A DNA stretch of 64,000 bases from CAZVEE01 sp964625525 (lineage in GTDB: Bacteria; Pseudomonadota; Alphaproteobacteria; JAJFIK01). Positions 18,901 to 27,563 of the stretch are shown here, one piece after another. The notes beneath the pieces are model-generated. The model did not search any database, was not told the DNA's origin, and saw nothing but the letters and a program-made list of their open reading frames with translations. Within the stretch, counting starts at the first letter, position 1, and the number at the start of each line of letters is the position of its first letter. The stretch is taken from NCBI GenBank assembly GCA_964625525.1, contig CAZVEE010000003.1:16338-80337 (forward strand), in the 5' to 3' direction. The position numbers and the translations under genes were made by a program.

Positions 18901-19143
18901 GGACGGGACTCCGACACCTTCATCTTCAGCGACGGCAACGGTGTGAACACCATCGATGACTTCGACAGTGAGGAAGACTTCATTGATCTGTCGGGCCTGA
19001 GCACGCTCAATGACTTCCAAAGCGTGGTGGCCAATGCGGTCGAAGATGGCAAAGATCTGGTGGTGACCGCCTCCGGTGGTGAAGTCATCATTTTCGAGAA
19101 AACCGATCTCGACGATCTCTCTGCGGGCAACTTTATCTTCTAA
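15946..19143 (+). CDS. Giant secreted RTX protein 1: NIDO-like, Calx-beta, three cadherin-like repeats, RTX
   Basis: A 1065-residue, very acidic protein without a signal peptide. Layout: residues 1-245 are a nidogen-like (NIDO) domain beginning LINGLGG, with STNGYISFG, APFFANADT and TVTWDDVGF; a Calx-beta domain covers about 246-365; three cadherin/VCBS-like repeats (starts APVAAADAF, APVAADDDF, APLAQDDVL, each with a D-N-G-x-G-x-D-x-D motif) cover about 370-680; a second Calx-beta covers about 685-810; about ten GGxGxDxLx calcium-binding nonapeptide repeats cover 815-990; and a C-terminal serralysin-like segment ends in NFIF. This is the standard look of a type I secreted adhesin or matrix protein, with the secretion signal in the last 60 or so residues. 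First of three tandem paralogues. No type I transporter genes lie in the window. Confidence 0.85.
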   Translation: MVDLINGLGGDEGFGEFSVTTGDNTSVAVNLTNNNFFGNQLKIGDGLFSQVKVSTNGYISFGSLSDGTIVPGADSLADTFGSVPFIAPFFANADTTSPDVLFDPTPGGTSQGSNEVFIDITSNTLTVTWDDVGFSDGVPGTGNVSALNAFQVIITDRSDEAGFQLGDFDIEIRYEDINWAAGTNPGDVTARAAIWSGNEADGFIELPGSGTEAGVLALDETLGNTNEPGRFFFEVRDGVISQVQFLPTLSVNADALSVAEGAGGTTDVTFTLTRSDSNGALNVPFTIDGSGGNPANSDDVQGDLPFSGTATFADGALTTTVTIQVSGDVDIEADEDLTITLDPQNTLTDVVTITAQTATTTVTNDDDGSNQAPVAAADAFAINEDGGQVAGSVLADNGNGPDFDVENDVPLTTTVATDVSNGTLVLNANGTFTYTPDANFEGVDTFTYTLTDSQGESSVGTVTITVNPTNDAPVAADDDFIVVEDTPLNGNLLADNGNGLDSDLDGDALTTALAVAPANGVVQINGDGSFTYTPNANFTGNDTFTYSLSDGTLLDTGIVTVQVTPVDEAPLAQDDVLLTEEDTILTGSLFADNGNGVDEDPDGSAISVTLLNGNALNAGVGQIVLSGGGILTVNADGSFTFDPNEAYNGLTDGQTALETFTYQIQDSDGGGFDTATVQLTIEGEDTELNIAADQVSLSEDDFGDQTFTFTVTRSGDTSETATVDFALTGSGDNPANAADFLGGLISNTLTFNPGETTKTVAVVVDGDFVPETDETFTVSLSNPTVTGIQPITIGTASASSTILNDDAAFTEILDGDKGRSKGTSGDDVIQGTEGGRNKLDGDIGDDVLFGGGDRDKLRGREGDDDLIGGNDRDKLRGDEGNDALVGDGGEDRLRGGDGNDDLDGGDGDDRLDGDDGDDEIFGGDGADRARGDDGNDVIFGGAGDDDLRGDRGNDQLFGNEGNDELDGGRGDDMLYGSAGSNVLEGGRDSDTFIFSDGNGVNTIDDFDSEEDFIDLSGLSTLNDFQSVVANAVEDGKDLVVTASGGEVIIFEKTDLDDLSAGNFIF

Positions 19144-19176
19144 GACGTCTCGCCCGAGACCCATTTACACCAACAA

Positions 19177-19209
19177 CACCCCTTCCGGTTAAGCCGGGAG
19201 GGGTGTTTT
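19177..19209 (+). terminator. Rho-independent terminator after RTX protein 1
   Basis: Arms CACCCCTTCCGG (19177-19188) and CCGGGAGGGGTG (19194-19205), 12 bp with one wobble pair, a 5-base loop, then TTTT. It implies that the second paralogue has its own promoter. Confidence 0.88.
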
Positions 19210-19506
19210 GCGTAGGGTGGGTGAGTCGAATGCGTCAAGGATCACGCACTTTCGATTACCGACATGACAGGTGATCGCGTATAGTTAAGGCTCTGGTCGA
19301 CTATTAAAACAAGCCATCAGAGACAGCTCCGAGGCCAGTCATGTCTCGGGAAAGCACATCTTTGGTGCCGGCCGGACAGCGGTAAAGCGGTATTCAGTTG
19401 GGTAGACTGGGGGCACGTCGCTTCCTGGCGATGAGTGAAAAGGGGAGGCCGGTCCGGCACCCCGGTCGCGCGAGCGAGCCCCAGGACAGGTGTAAGGGGC
19501 TATTCT
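19210..19506. other. Promoter and leader region of RTX protein 2
   Basis: About 300 bp between the terminator and the next start. GTAGACTGGGGG at 19402-19413 resembles TTAGACTGGGAGG at 22345-22357 ahead of the third paralogue. This may be a shared promoter or leader element, but no clear -35 was found. Confidence 0.3.
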
Positions 19507-22263
19507 ATGGTCAGCTTGATCAACGGCTTGGGCGGTTCTGACGGGTTCGGCGAAAACGTACTAACCCGGGGCGTGAATACGTCGTCGGGGGTCATCGATC
19601 TCAGCGGTGTGTTCGAGAATGGCCTCGTCTTCGGTAATGAGACCTTCACCGAGGCTCGCGTCAGCACCAATGGCTATATTTACTTTGCCGATGGGTTTTC
19701 TCTGCTGCGTGAAGGCGCCAGCATCGCGGATTTCGGCGATCTTGCCGTCATCGCTCCGTTTTTCGCGGATGTCGATACGTTCACCGATCCCGATGAGGCG
19801 TCCCCGGGCGGGACGTCCCAGGGCAATAACCTCGTCTTCTACGACCTTAATGAAACCACCCGCACCCTCACCGTGACCTGGGATGATGTGGGCTATTTCA
19901 GCGGTGGCGTGGATCAGCTCAACGCGTTCCAGCTCATCCTGACGGACCGCTCCGGCGATGTGGGCCGCTCCAGTGGCGATTTCGACATCGAGTTTCGCTA
20001 CGAGGACGTGAACTGGGCCGTTGGGAATGACGATGACGGCTTTGAGGATACCCCGCTTGACCGTGCGGCGGTCGTGGGCCTGTCCAGCGGTAATCAGCAA
20101 GGGGATGTGCAGATCCTCATCCCCGGCTCCGGTGAGGCCGAGGACGTGCTCGATCTGGACGACCGGCTCGGCAATACGGGCCAGGCCGGGCGCTGGCTGT
20201 TTGAAGTGCGCGACGGTCAGGTGACGGACCTGGCAGTGAACCCCACTCTGTCTGTGTCCGGTCAGACGGCGGTGGTGGAGCAGAATGCCGGCTCAACCAT
20301 CCTCGCCTATACGGTGACCCGCAGTGGTGACACCACGGCACCGCTGACGGTGGAGTATGAAGTGGTGCCGAGCGGTGCCAATCCAGCGGACTCCAATGAT
20401 GTCGCCGGCTTCCTGCCGATCGGCGGTTCGGTGAGCTTCGGTGTCGGTGAGACCACGAAAACAGTCCTTGTCGGTGTGACCGGTGACGGCGTGTTCGAGC
20501 AGGATGAGACGCTCACCTTTCAACTGGACCCGGACAATCTGCTCACCAACGCTATTTTCTTCAACCGCTCGGTGACGACGGCGATTGTCAATGATGATGG
20601 CAATCTGGCCCCCACGGCGCGGAACGATGGTTTCTCAACCGACGAAGAAAGCGCCATTGCGGGCAACGTCTTTGCCGATAACGGCTCGGGCGCGGACAGC
20701 GACCCGGAAGGCGATAGCTTGAGTGTTCTTGCCATCAATGGCGATACCACAGCGGTGGGCCAAGCCATCACCCTAGGCTCGGGCGCCACACTGACTCTCA
20801 ATGCGGATGGGACGTTCACCTATGATCCGGCGGGGGCTCTGGCGAGCCTGAGCGTGGGCCAAACGCAGACCGAGCAGGTCACATACACGGCTACGGACGG
20901 TTTCGGTAATCAGTCCTCGGCGCTTCTCACGATCTTGGTCAGCGGCGAGGATGCGGTACTGGCGGTGACCGGGACGCAGACCAATACGGCCGAAGGAGAT
21001 GCGGGGACCAGCACGCAGACCTTCACGGTCACCCGCTCCGGCGCGACCCAGACGGCGGTGACCGTATCTTACGCCGTTGTCGCCACGGGCGGCGACGGTG
21101 TGGAAGGGTCGGACTTTGTCAACAACACGTTGCCCTCCGGCACACTGTCTTTTGCGGCGGGCGAGACCTCTAAAACTGTCACCTTACCAGTCTCTGGCGA
21201 TCTGGAGCCCGAGGCCAATGAGACCTTCTCTGTCGTCTTGTCCAATGCGAATGCATCGGCTGGAGCGGCGGTGCTCGCGACTGGTCAAGCCGGCGGCAGC
21301 ATTGCCAATGACGATGGTATTTTTACCCAGTTTGGCACGGACGAAAACGACAAGACCCGGGGCACCAGCGGCAATGACGTCATCTCCGCCGGTGGCGGGC
21401 GCGACAAGGTGCGCGGCCAGGACGGGGACGACCGCATTTTCGGTGGCGACGACGATGATAATCTGCGTGGGGACGATGGGGATGACGGCCTTGTCGGCGG
21501 CGCGGGTGATGATCGCATGCGCGGCGGCGATGATGACGACCTGCTCTTGGGTGAGGCAGGCGATGACCGTCTGCGTGGTGATAAAGGTATGGACCGCTTG
21601 GAAGGTGGCGAGGGCGATGATCGGCTCGACGGCCGCAATGATGACGATACGCTGATTGGCGGCAGCGGTCGTGATGACATGCGCGGCGGCAAAGGCGACG
21701 ACGGATTGTTCGGCGGCGATGGGGCCGACGACATGGACGGCGGCAAGGATGACGATTTCATGCTTGGCGAAGGCGGCAATGACGTGATGGACGGGGGCGC
21801 GGGCAGCGACCTGGTCAATGGCGGTGCCGGTGACGATGAGCTGGACGGGGGCAAAGGCGATGATGTCGTCGATGGCGATCTCGGGAACGACCTGGTCAAT
21901 GGCGGCTCCGGCGACGACACCCTGTTTGGTAATGCGGGCAACGATCTCGTTTTCGGTGATGCGGGCAACGACCGGCTGTCGGGTGGGACAGGCGATGACA
22001 TGCTCGAAGGCGGCAAGGGCGAGGACACGTTCGTCTTCGAATTTGGCACCGAGACGGACACAATCGTGGACTTCAACGTGGCCGAAGACGTCCTGGTTCT
22101 GAGCGGTTTCACCGGTCTGACCGAGCAGGATTTCACGGCCCGGCTGCAATTTCAGGATGAAACCGCCATTTTCTTCCGCCCTGCCGGCGGTAGTGATGAC
22201 GAGTTGATCTTCATGAATGTCGATTTTGACAGCTTGCGCATGGCAGAGGTGATCATCCTGTAG
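19507..22263 (+). CDS. Giant secreted RTX protein 2: NIDO-like, Calx-beta, one cadherin-like repeat, long RTX array
   Basis: A 918-residue paralogue of the preceding protein, again without a signal peptide, starting MVSLINGLGGSDGFGE. Order: NIDO-like domain (1-245, with STNGYIYFADGF and TVTWDDVGYF), Calx-beta (about 246-365), only one cadherin-like repeat (APTARNDGF..., about 365-480), a second Calx-beta (about 480-610), then the longest RTX array of the three (about 615-840, with GGxGDDxxxGG and GGKGDDxxDG units), and a C-terminal segment with DTFVFEFGTETDTIVDF. ATG 19507 is chosen because it places LINGLGG at the N-terminus as in both paralogues; an upstream in-frame start at 19435 would add 24 unrelated residues. 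Expected to be calcium-folded outside the cell after type I export. Confidence 0.85.
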   Translation: MVSLINGLGGSDGFGENVLTRGVNTSSGVIDLSGVFENGLVFGNETFTEARVSTNGYIYFADGFSLLREGASIADFGDLAVIAPFFADVDTFTDPDEASPGGTSQGNNLVFYDLNETTRTLTVTWDDVGYFSGGVDQLNAFQLILTDRSGDVGRSSGDFDIEFRYEDVNWAVGNDDDGFEDTPLDRAAVVGLSSGNQQGDVQILIPGSGEAEDVLDLDDRLGNTGQAGRWLFEVRDGQVTDLAVNPTLSVSGQTAVVEQNAGSTILAYTVTRSGDTTAPLTVEYEVVPSGANPADSNDVAGFLPIGGSVSFGVGETTKTVLVGVTGDGVFEQDETLTFQLDPDNLLTNAIFFNRSVTTAIVNDDGNLAPTARNDGFSTDEESAIAGNVFADNGSGADSDPEGDSLSVLAINGDTTAVGQAITLGSGATLTLNADGTFTYDPAGALASLSVGQTQTEQVTYTATDGFGNQSSALLTILVSGEDAVLAVTGTQTNTAEGDAGTSTQTFTVTRSGATQTAVTVSYAVVATGGDGVEGSDFVNNTLPSGTLSFAAGETSKTVTLPVSGDLEPEANETFSVVLSNANASAGAAVLATGQAGGSIANDDGIFTQFGTDENDKTRGTSGNDVISAGGGRDKVRGQDGDDRIFGGDDDDNLRGDDGDDGLVGGAGDDRMRGGDDDDLLLGEAGDDRLRGDKGMDRLEGGEGDDRLDGRNDDDTLIGGSGRDDMRGGKGDDGLFGGDGADDMDGGKDDDFMLGEGGNDVMDGGAGSDLVNGGAGDDELDGGKGDDVVDGDLGNDLVNGGSGDDTLFGNAGNDLVFGDAGNDRLSGGTGDDMLEGGKGEDTFVFEFGTETDTIVDFNVAEDVLVLSGFTGLTEQDFTARLQFQDETAIFFRPAGGSDDELIFMNVDFDSLRMAEVIIL

Positions 22264-22418
22264 CGAGCGGCACAAGATCCGGCGTTGGTGAGCTGGATCC
22301 GCCGCAGACGGACCACTTTGTGACAGAGTGGCAATAAAGGAACGTTAGACTGGGAGGCGTGGTGATCGGGCGGGGGGCGGCCTCCGCCCAGCAGGCATAA
22401 GCCGGATGGGGGTTGCAG

Positions 22419-25400
22419 ATGGCTGACCTGATCAATGGTCTGGGCGGACGCGCGGGTTTCGGCGAAATCGAAGTGGATCGCGGTCTCGCGACATTTGCGA
22501 GCGTGGATATTGCGGACGCGCTCGGCACTGGGTTCCGCTTCGGCGGGCAGATCTTCGATGTTCTGAATGTGAGTGTGAACGGCTATGTGGGCTTCGGTTT
22601 CTTCGCCAGCGGCAGCGAGCGCGAAGGCACTGATCTGCAAGAGGTGTTCGGTGACGCACCGGTGATTGCCCCTTATTTCGGCAATGCCGATACGCGTACA
22701 GAGGTCCAGGCGCCCTCGCCGGGTGGCACATCCCTCGGTACTTCTAGTGTGTTTGTGGATGTGGACGGCGATGCGGGCATCGTCACCATCACATGGGACG
22801 ATATTCCCTATTTTGAATCCGGCACTGACAAGCCCAATGCCTTCCAGCTGCGCCTGATTGATCAGTCCGGTGTGAATGGGCGCGAAGTCGGCGATTTCGA
22901 TGTTGAAATTCGCTACGAGACCATCGGCTGGACCATTGGGGATGCTGGAGATGGTTTGCTCGGGGGCGTGGGGTCTGGCGGCGAGCTGGCGCTTGTGGGG
23001 CTGAGCACAGGCAACAAGTTCGGGGACGAACAGACCTATCTGGTGCCGCGCGGTGATGAAGATGCGCTGCTGGCTCTGCCTATGACGGGCAATACAGACG
23101 AACCGGGCTTGATCCGCTTTCCCATTGTGGGCGGGCAATTGGCGCCGATCCTGTCTGTTACTGGCCCCGGCGCGCTTATGGAAGGGGATAGCGGCGTCAC
23201 GACCCTGACCTTCACTATTTCACGCACCGGCGGAACGATCGGCTCTTTGCTGGTGCAATATGATCTCGCCGGTTCTGGCGCGGCGCCCCTGACGGATGCT
23301 GATGTCGTCGGAGATCTGCCGCTCAGCGGGTTTGTCACATTTAACGCCGGTGAGACCACCAAGACGGTGACGCTGGACGTGATCGGTGACACCGTGTTGG
23401 AAGCAGACGAGGCGGTGACCTTGTCGCTGCGTACAGATGGTCTGCCGTCCGATATTTCCTTCAGTCAGCAGAGTGCCACCGCCGTGGTACTCAACGATGA
23501 TACTCAGCAGGCGCCCATTGCCCGCGCCGATACGTTCACAATCGCCGAGGACGGGACCCTCACCGGGTCTGTGTTGGCGGATAATGGGCAGGGATCGGAT
23601 GTGGATCCCGATGGCGATCCGCTCATGGTATCGGTGGTCACGTTGCCGGCCAACGGATCACTGACTCTGTCGCCGAATGGTGATTTGATTTATCGTCCCG
23701 ATGCAGACTTTAATGGTTCTGATGGGTTCACCTATCGCATCAGCGACGGCGTGGCCACCGCGACCGCCACGGCGAGCATCACGGTCACGCCGGTGAATGA
23801 TGCGCCTATGGCCATCAATGACACATTCACCATTGCAGAAGACCAGCAGTTGACGGGCTCGGTTCTGGCCGACAACGGCTTCGGCGCGGACGGGGATGTG
23901 GATGGCGATCCGCTAACCGTCGCGGTCAGTGGCGCAGCGGCCTCCGGCTCGGTCTCGCTGCAATCTGACGGCAGCTTCACCTACACGCCAAACGCCCAAT
24001 TCTCTGGTACCGACACATTCACCTATATCCTGTCCGACGGCAATTTGACCGACACGGGCACGGTCACGATTTTCGTCGATGCTCAGAATGATCAGCCCGT
24101 AGCGGCGGATGATTTTTTCAATGGCGGCGAAGACACCATCGTGTTCGGTAATGTGCTGCTGGACAATGGGTCGGGCGTGGATTTCGACCCTGATGGTCAG
24201 CCCCTGCAGGTGACCTTGCTGAGCACGGCACAAAACGGGTCGGTGACCCTCAGCGCAGCGGGCTTTCTGACCTATATTCCTAATGCGGACTTCAACGGAA
24301 CCGATACGCTGACCTATCGTGTATCAGATGGTCAGCTGACGGATACAGCCACGGTAACGATCCTGGTGGGCGGCACCAATGATGCCCCCGTGGCGCGCGA
24401 TGACAATATCACCGTGGCTGAGGACACAACGGCCTCAGGGAGTCTATTCATCGATAATGGCAATGGTCCTGATTTCGACATTGACGGTCCCAGCCTGTCG
24501 GTCAGCGGGTTCAGCCAGCCTTTGCGCGGCACTCTTTCGGTGACAGGTGATGGCCAGTATCAGTATACGCCGGACCCAGGGTTCAGTGGTACAGACAGCT
24601 TCACCTACACAATCACGGATGGTTTTGCCAGCGACAGCGCGACGGTGCGCATTACCGTGACCCCCGTGAATGATGCTCCCGACGCCCGCGATGATGTGTT
24701 CTCGACTTTCGAGGACGTGGCACTGACGGGAAGTGTCTTCGCGAATAATGGCAATGGCTTTGATAGCGATCCGGACAATGATCCGCTTACGGTCGTTGCG
24801 CTGAATGGTCAGACTGCGGCGATCGGTCAGGCGGTCACGTTGGCGTCAGGTGCCAGCGTTACGCTCGGGGCCAATGGCATTTTCACCTACGATCCGCAGG
24901 CTGCCTTTATCGACCTTGTTGCGGGGCAAACGGCGACGGATCAATTCACTTACCGCATCGAGGATGGCGAAGGGGGCGCGGATACCGGGACGGTCCGTGT
25001 GACCGTGGCCGGGCGCGACTCGGTCATTTCGCTCGCCACGCTGACACCGCTTGCCAATGAAGGTGACCTGGGCGGGCCGGTTTATCAGTTCCAGGTGACG
25101 CGTGCAGGGGGGCTCGACGCGGAAGTGGTCGTGTCCTACGCGGTATCGGGAACTGGTGATAATCCGGCGTCACCGGATGATTTCGTCAATGGTGGCTATC
25201 AGATCGGCCAGGTGACACTGGCGTCGGGCGTCAGTTCCGTGACATTCGGTACCACTGCGGTGGGCGACTTCCGGCCGGAAGCGGACGAAACCTTCCGTGT
25301 GGATATCACGAGCGCTGTGCCCAATACGGGCACGGTGCAGATCGGGACCGGTACGGTGACTGGCACTATTTTGAACGATGACGGAGCCTTTACGTTCCTT

Positions 25401-26003
25401 GGTTCAAGCGACCGGGACAAACTCAAGGGGACCGCCATTGACGATGTGGCCGACGGCCGTGACGACCGGGACAAGCTGAAGGGCAATGACGGCGACGATG
25501 TGCTGTTCGGTGGCGCGGCGCGAGACACGTTGGATGGCGGCGATGGCGATGATGTCATTGATGGCGAAGGCGGTGACGACAAGATCAAGGGTAAGGATGG
25601 TGACGACCTGATCTTCGGCGGCACCGGCAATGATCGCATCAAGGGCGACAAAGGGGCCGACACGATTGAAGGCGGTGACGGCGCCGACCGCATCGATGGG
25701 AAAGACGGTGATGATGTGCTCTCCGGTGGGGCGGGAACGGATGACTTGAAAGGCGGCAAAGGGGCCGACCGCTTCGTCTTCCGTCCTGACTCTGATGTTG
25801 AGGTCATCCGCGACTTTGATCCGGAGGAAGACGTGATCGATTTCACCGCTTTCTCCGGCTTCACATTCGATACCCTGACCAATGTGGCCCGTCAGGACGG
25901 CAAGGACTTGGTGATCTCCATTCCTGTGAGCGGGGAGCGGCTGGTGATCGAGAAGTTCACCTTGGCGGAGTTGCCCTTGTCGTCGCTCGATTTCGCGTCT
26001 TGA
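22419..26003 (+). CDS. Giant secreted RTX protein 3: NIDO-like, Calx-beta, five cadherin-like repeats, RTX
   Basis: A 1194-residue third paralogue, starting MADLINGLGGRAGFGE at the second Met of the frame. Order: NIDO-like domain (1-235, with VNGYVGFGF, APYFGNADT and TITWDDIPYF), Calx-beta (about 240-360), then five cadherin/VCBS-like repeats of about 97 residues starting near bases 23511, 23801, 24091, 24384 and 24675, each with the D-N-G-x-G-x-D-x-D motif and an F-T-Y-x-x-S/T-D-G strand. A second Calx-beta (25020-25380) follows, then a short RTX array (about 25400-25770) and the C-terminal segment DRFVFRPDSDVEVIRDFDPEEDVIDF. Only about 155 bp separates it from the second paralogue. The variable copy number against the constant ends suggests repeat expansion by recombination. 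Confidence 0.86.
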   Translation: MADLINGLGGRAGFGEIEVDRGLATFASVDIADALGTGFRFGGQIFDVLNVSVNGYVGFGFFASGSEREGTDLQEVFGDAPVIAPYFGNADTRTEVQAPSPGGTSLGTSSVFVDVDGDAGIVTITWDDIPYFESGTDKPNAFQLRLIDQSGVNGREVGDFDVEIRYETIGWTIGDAGDGLLGGVGSGGELALVGLSTGNKFGDEQTYLVPRGDEDALLALPMTGNTDEPGLIRFPIVGGQLAPILSVTGPGALMEGDSGVTTLTFTISRTGGTIGSLLVQYDLAGSGAAPLTDADVVGDLPLSGFVTFNAGETTKTVTLDVIGDTVLEADEAVTLSLRTDGLPSDISFSQQSATAVVLNDDTQQAPIARADTFTIAEDGTLTGSVLADNGQGSDVDPDGDPLMVSVVTLPANGSLTLSPNGDLIYRPDADFNGSDGFTYRISDGVATATATASITVTPVNDAPMAINDTFTIAEDQQLTGSVLADNGFGADGDVDGDPLTVAVSGAAASGSVSLQSDGSFTYTPNAQFSGTDTFTYILSDGNLTDTGTVTIFVDAQNDQPVAADDFFNGGEDTIVFGNVLLDNGSGVDFDPDGQPLQVTLLSTAQNGSVTLSAAGFLTYIPNADFNGTDTLTYRVSDGQLTDTATVTILVGGTNDAPVARDDNITVAEDTTASGSLFIDNGNGPDFDIDGPSLSVSGFSQPLRGTLSVTGDGQYQYTPDPGFSGTDSFTYTITDGFASDSATVRITVTPVNDAPDARDDVFSTFEDVALTGSVFANNGNGFDSDPDNDPLTVVALNGQTAAIGQAVTLASGASVTLGANGIFTYDPQAAFIDLVAGQTATDQFTYRIEDGEGGADTGTVRVTVAGRDSVISLATLTPLANEGDLGGPVYQFQVTRAGGLDAEVVVSYAVSGTGDNPASPDDFVNGGYQIGQVTLASGVSSVTFGTTAVGDFRPEADETFRVDITSAVPNTGTVQIGTGTVTGTILNDDGAFTFLGSSDRDKLKGTAIDDVADGRDDRDKLKGNDGDDVLFGGAARDTLDGGDGDDVIDGEGGDDKIKGKDGDDLIFGGTGNDRIKGDKGADTIEGGDGADRIDGKDGDDVLSGGAGTDDLKGGKGADRFVFRPDSDVEVIRDFDPEEDVIDFTAFSGFTFDTLTNVARQDGKDLVISIPVSGERLVIEKFTLAELPLSSLDFAS

Positions 26004-26087
26004 GGCGGGGGCGGCGCTCTGTCACGCTGCGGTCACGGTTTGGGGATCTGCTCCCCTCATCCACACCGCAGCGAAAGGCTCTTGCTT

Positions 26088-27554
26088 ATGACATCGCGCC
26101 GCCGCTTGACCGCTTTGGGAGCCGTCTTCGGGATTGCCGGCCTGCTTGGCACGACCGCACTGACGGATGTTTGGGCACAGGCCATCGTCGAGGTTCGCCC
26201 GGGCGATGACGTGGCGCGGATGGCGGCGCGGGCGGGCGAGGGCGCAACTCTTCGCTTCGCACCTGGGATCTATCGTGGTCAGACCATCCTGGCCCAGGAT
26301 GGCCAGCGCTTTGTTGGGCCTGAAGATGGCTCAGCGGTGCTGAGCGGTGCCCGTGTCCTCACGGATTTTCAGCAAGATGGCGGGCGCTGGGTGGCGCGCT
26401 CGGCCTCGCCGGCGCCACGAGCCCATGGGGAGTGTGAGTCCGACCGGCCGCTCTGTCAGGCGCGCGAAAACCTGTTTCTCGACGGTGACCGGCTGGAGCG
26501 GGTGGCCTCGCGTGGCCGGGTCGGTCCGGGCACCTGGTATTATGATCAGCGCCGGGTGGTGATGGGGGACGATCCCACCGGGCGGCTGGTAGAACTGTCC
26601 GTCACGCCGATCGCCTTTCGTGGCGGCGGCGATGGGGTGGAAATCCGTCATTTGACGGTCGAGAAATACAATCCAGGCGCCCAGGAAGGCGCCATCACCG
26701 CCAAAGGTACGAAAGACTGGCGCATCGTGGATGTGACGGCACGGTGGAACCATGGCTTAGGCCTGCATTTGGGGGATCGCACCCATGTGCAGGGCGGGCG
26801 CTTCGTGCATAACGGCCAGATGGGCATGCGCTCGGAATGGGGCAGCGGCGTCGTCGAGGGGGCGGAAATCGCCCACAACAATTTCGCCGGTTATTCTGGC
26901 GGTTGGGAAGCGGGCGGCACCAAATTCCTGGAGATGACGGCGCTCACCGTGCGCGGCACCTGCGTGCACAACAATGTGGGGGCGGGGCTGTGGACGGACG
27001 CCAACAACACCAATGTTCTCTATGAGGATAATCTGGTGTTCGATAACTGGGGCGACGGCATCAAGCACGAAATCTCGTATCAGGCGGTGATCCGTAACAA
27101 CACGGTTGTGGGCAATGGCTTCGGCTATGACCCCTGGCTGTGGGGATCCCAGATCCTGGTGCAGAATAGTTCTGATACAGAAGTGACGGGCAACTGGGTT
27201 GAGACCAGCGACCGCGGCGGCAACGGGATTGCCATCATCCATCAAGATCGCACCAGCCGGGGCGGGCGCTGGGTGTCGGAGAACATTCACATCCACGGCA
27301 ATACTGTGGTGCTGCGTGGGGATGCGCTCACCGGTATGGGCGCGGATTTTGATCGCGACTGGTTTTGGGGCGAGGCGAACAACCGCCTCACGGCCAATAC
27401 ATATGTTCTGGTGGGGGCGGCGCGGAGTTTTCTGGAAGCCTATGGCCGCAAGGATTTGGCGCGGGCCCAGAACGAAGGCCGGGAGCTTGGCTCGACGCTG
27501 CGGGTCGAGCAGACCCGCGCGTCCATGGTCCCGGCCTGCGCCAATCGCCGCTAA
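26088..27554 (+). CDS. Secreted right-handed beta-helix protein, possible polysaccharide lyase or epimerase
   Basis: A 488-residue protein with a signal peptide (MTSRRRLTALGAVFGIAGLLGTTALTDVWAQ read in parts; basic start, hydrophobic core, cleavage near WAQA). The rest shows parallel beta-helix coils of the NosD/PbH1 type: GVEIRHLTVEKYN, WRIVDVTARWNHGLGLHLGD, THVQGGRFVHNGQMGM, CVHNNVGAGLWTDANNTNVLYEDNLVFDNWGDGIKHE and VIRNNTVVGNGFG. This fold is shared by polysaccharide lyases, mannuronan epimerases and exopolysaccharide-modifying hydrolases; no catalytic triad could be assigned by eye. ATG 26088 has GAAAGG upstream. It lies between the RTX genes and the EPS locus, convergent with the glycosylphosphotransferase, so a role on the exported polysaccharide is plausible but inferred. 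Confidence 0.75.
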   Translation: MTSRRRLTALGAVFGIAGLLGTTALTDVWAQAIVEVRPGDDVARMAARAGEGATLRFAPGIYRGQTILAQDGQRFVGPEDGSAVLSGARVLTDFQQDGGRWVARSASPAPRAHGECESDRPLCQARENLFLDGDRLERVASRGRVGPGTWYYDQRRVVMGDDPTGRLVELSVTPIAFRGGGDGVEIRHLTVEKYNPGAQEGAITAKGTKDWRIVDVTARWNHGLGLHLGDRTHVQGGRFVHNGQMGMRSEWGSGVVEGAEIAHNNFAGYSGGWEAGGTKFLEMTALTVRGTCVHNNVGAGLWTDANNTNVLYEDNLVFDNWGDGIKHEISYQAVIRNNTVVGNGFGYDPWLWGSQILVQNSSDTEVTGNWVETSDRGGNGIAIIHQDRTSRGGRWVSENIHIHGNTVVLRGDALTGMGADFDRDWFWGEANNRLTANTYVLVGAARSFLEAYGRKDLARAQNEGRELGSTLRVEQTRASMVPACANRR

Positions 27555-27563
27555 GCGGTTGGC

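Noticed and set aside
18034..22275. Long minus-strand frames over the RTX regions
   Set aside because: Mirror of regular GGxGxD codons; they encode Val/Ile/Ala-rich or Ser/Pro-rich repeats without any gene structure.
15946..26003. RTX nucleotide repeats considered as a CRISPR or minisatellite array
   Set aside because: They are in frame, encode GGxGxDxLx calcium-binding units and lack spacers of constant length.
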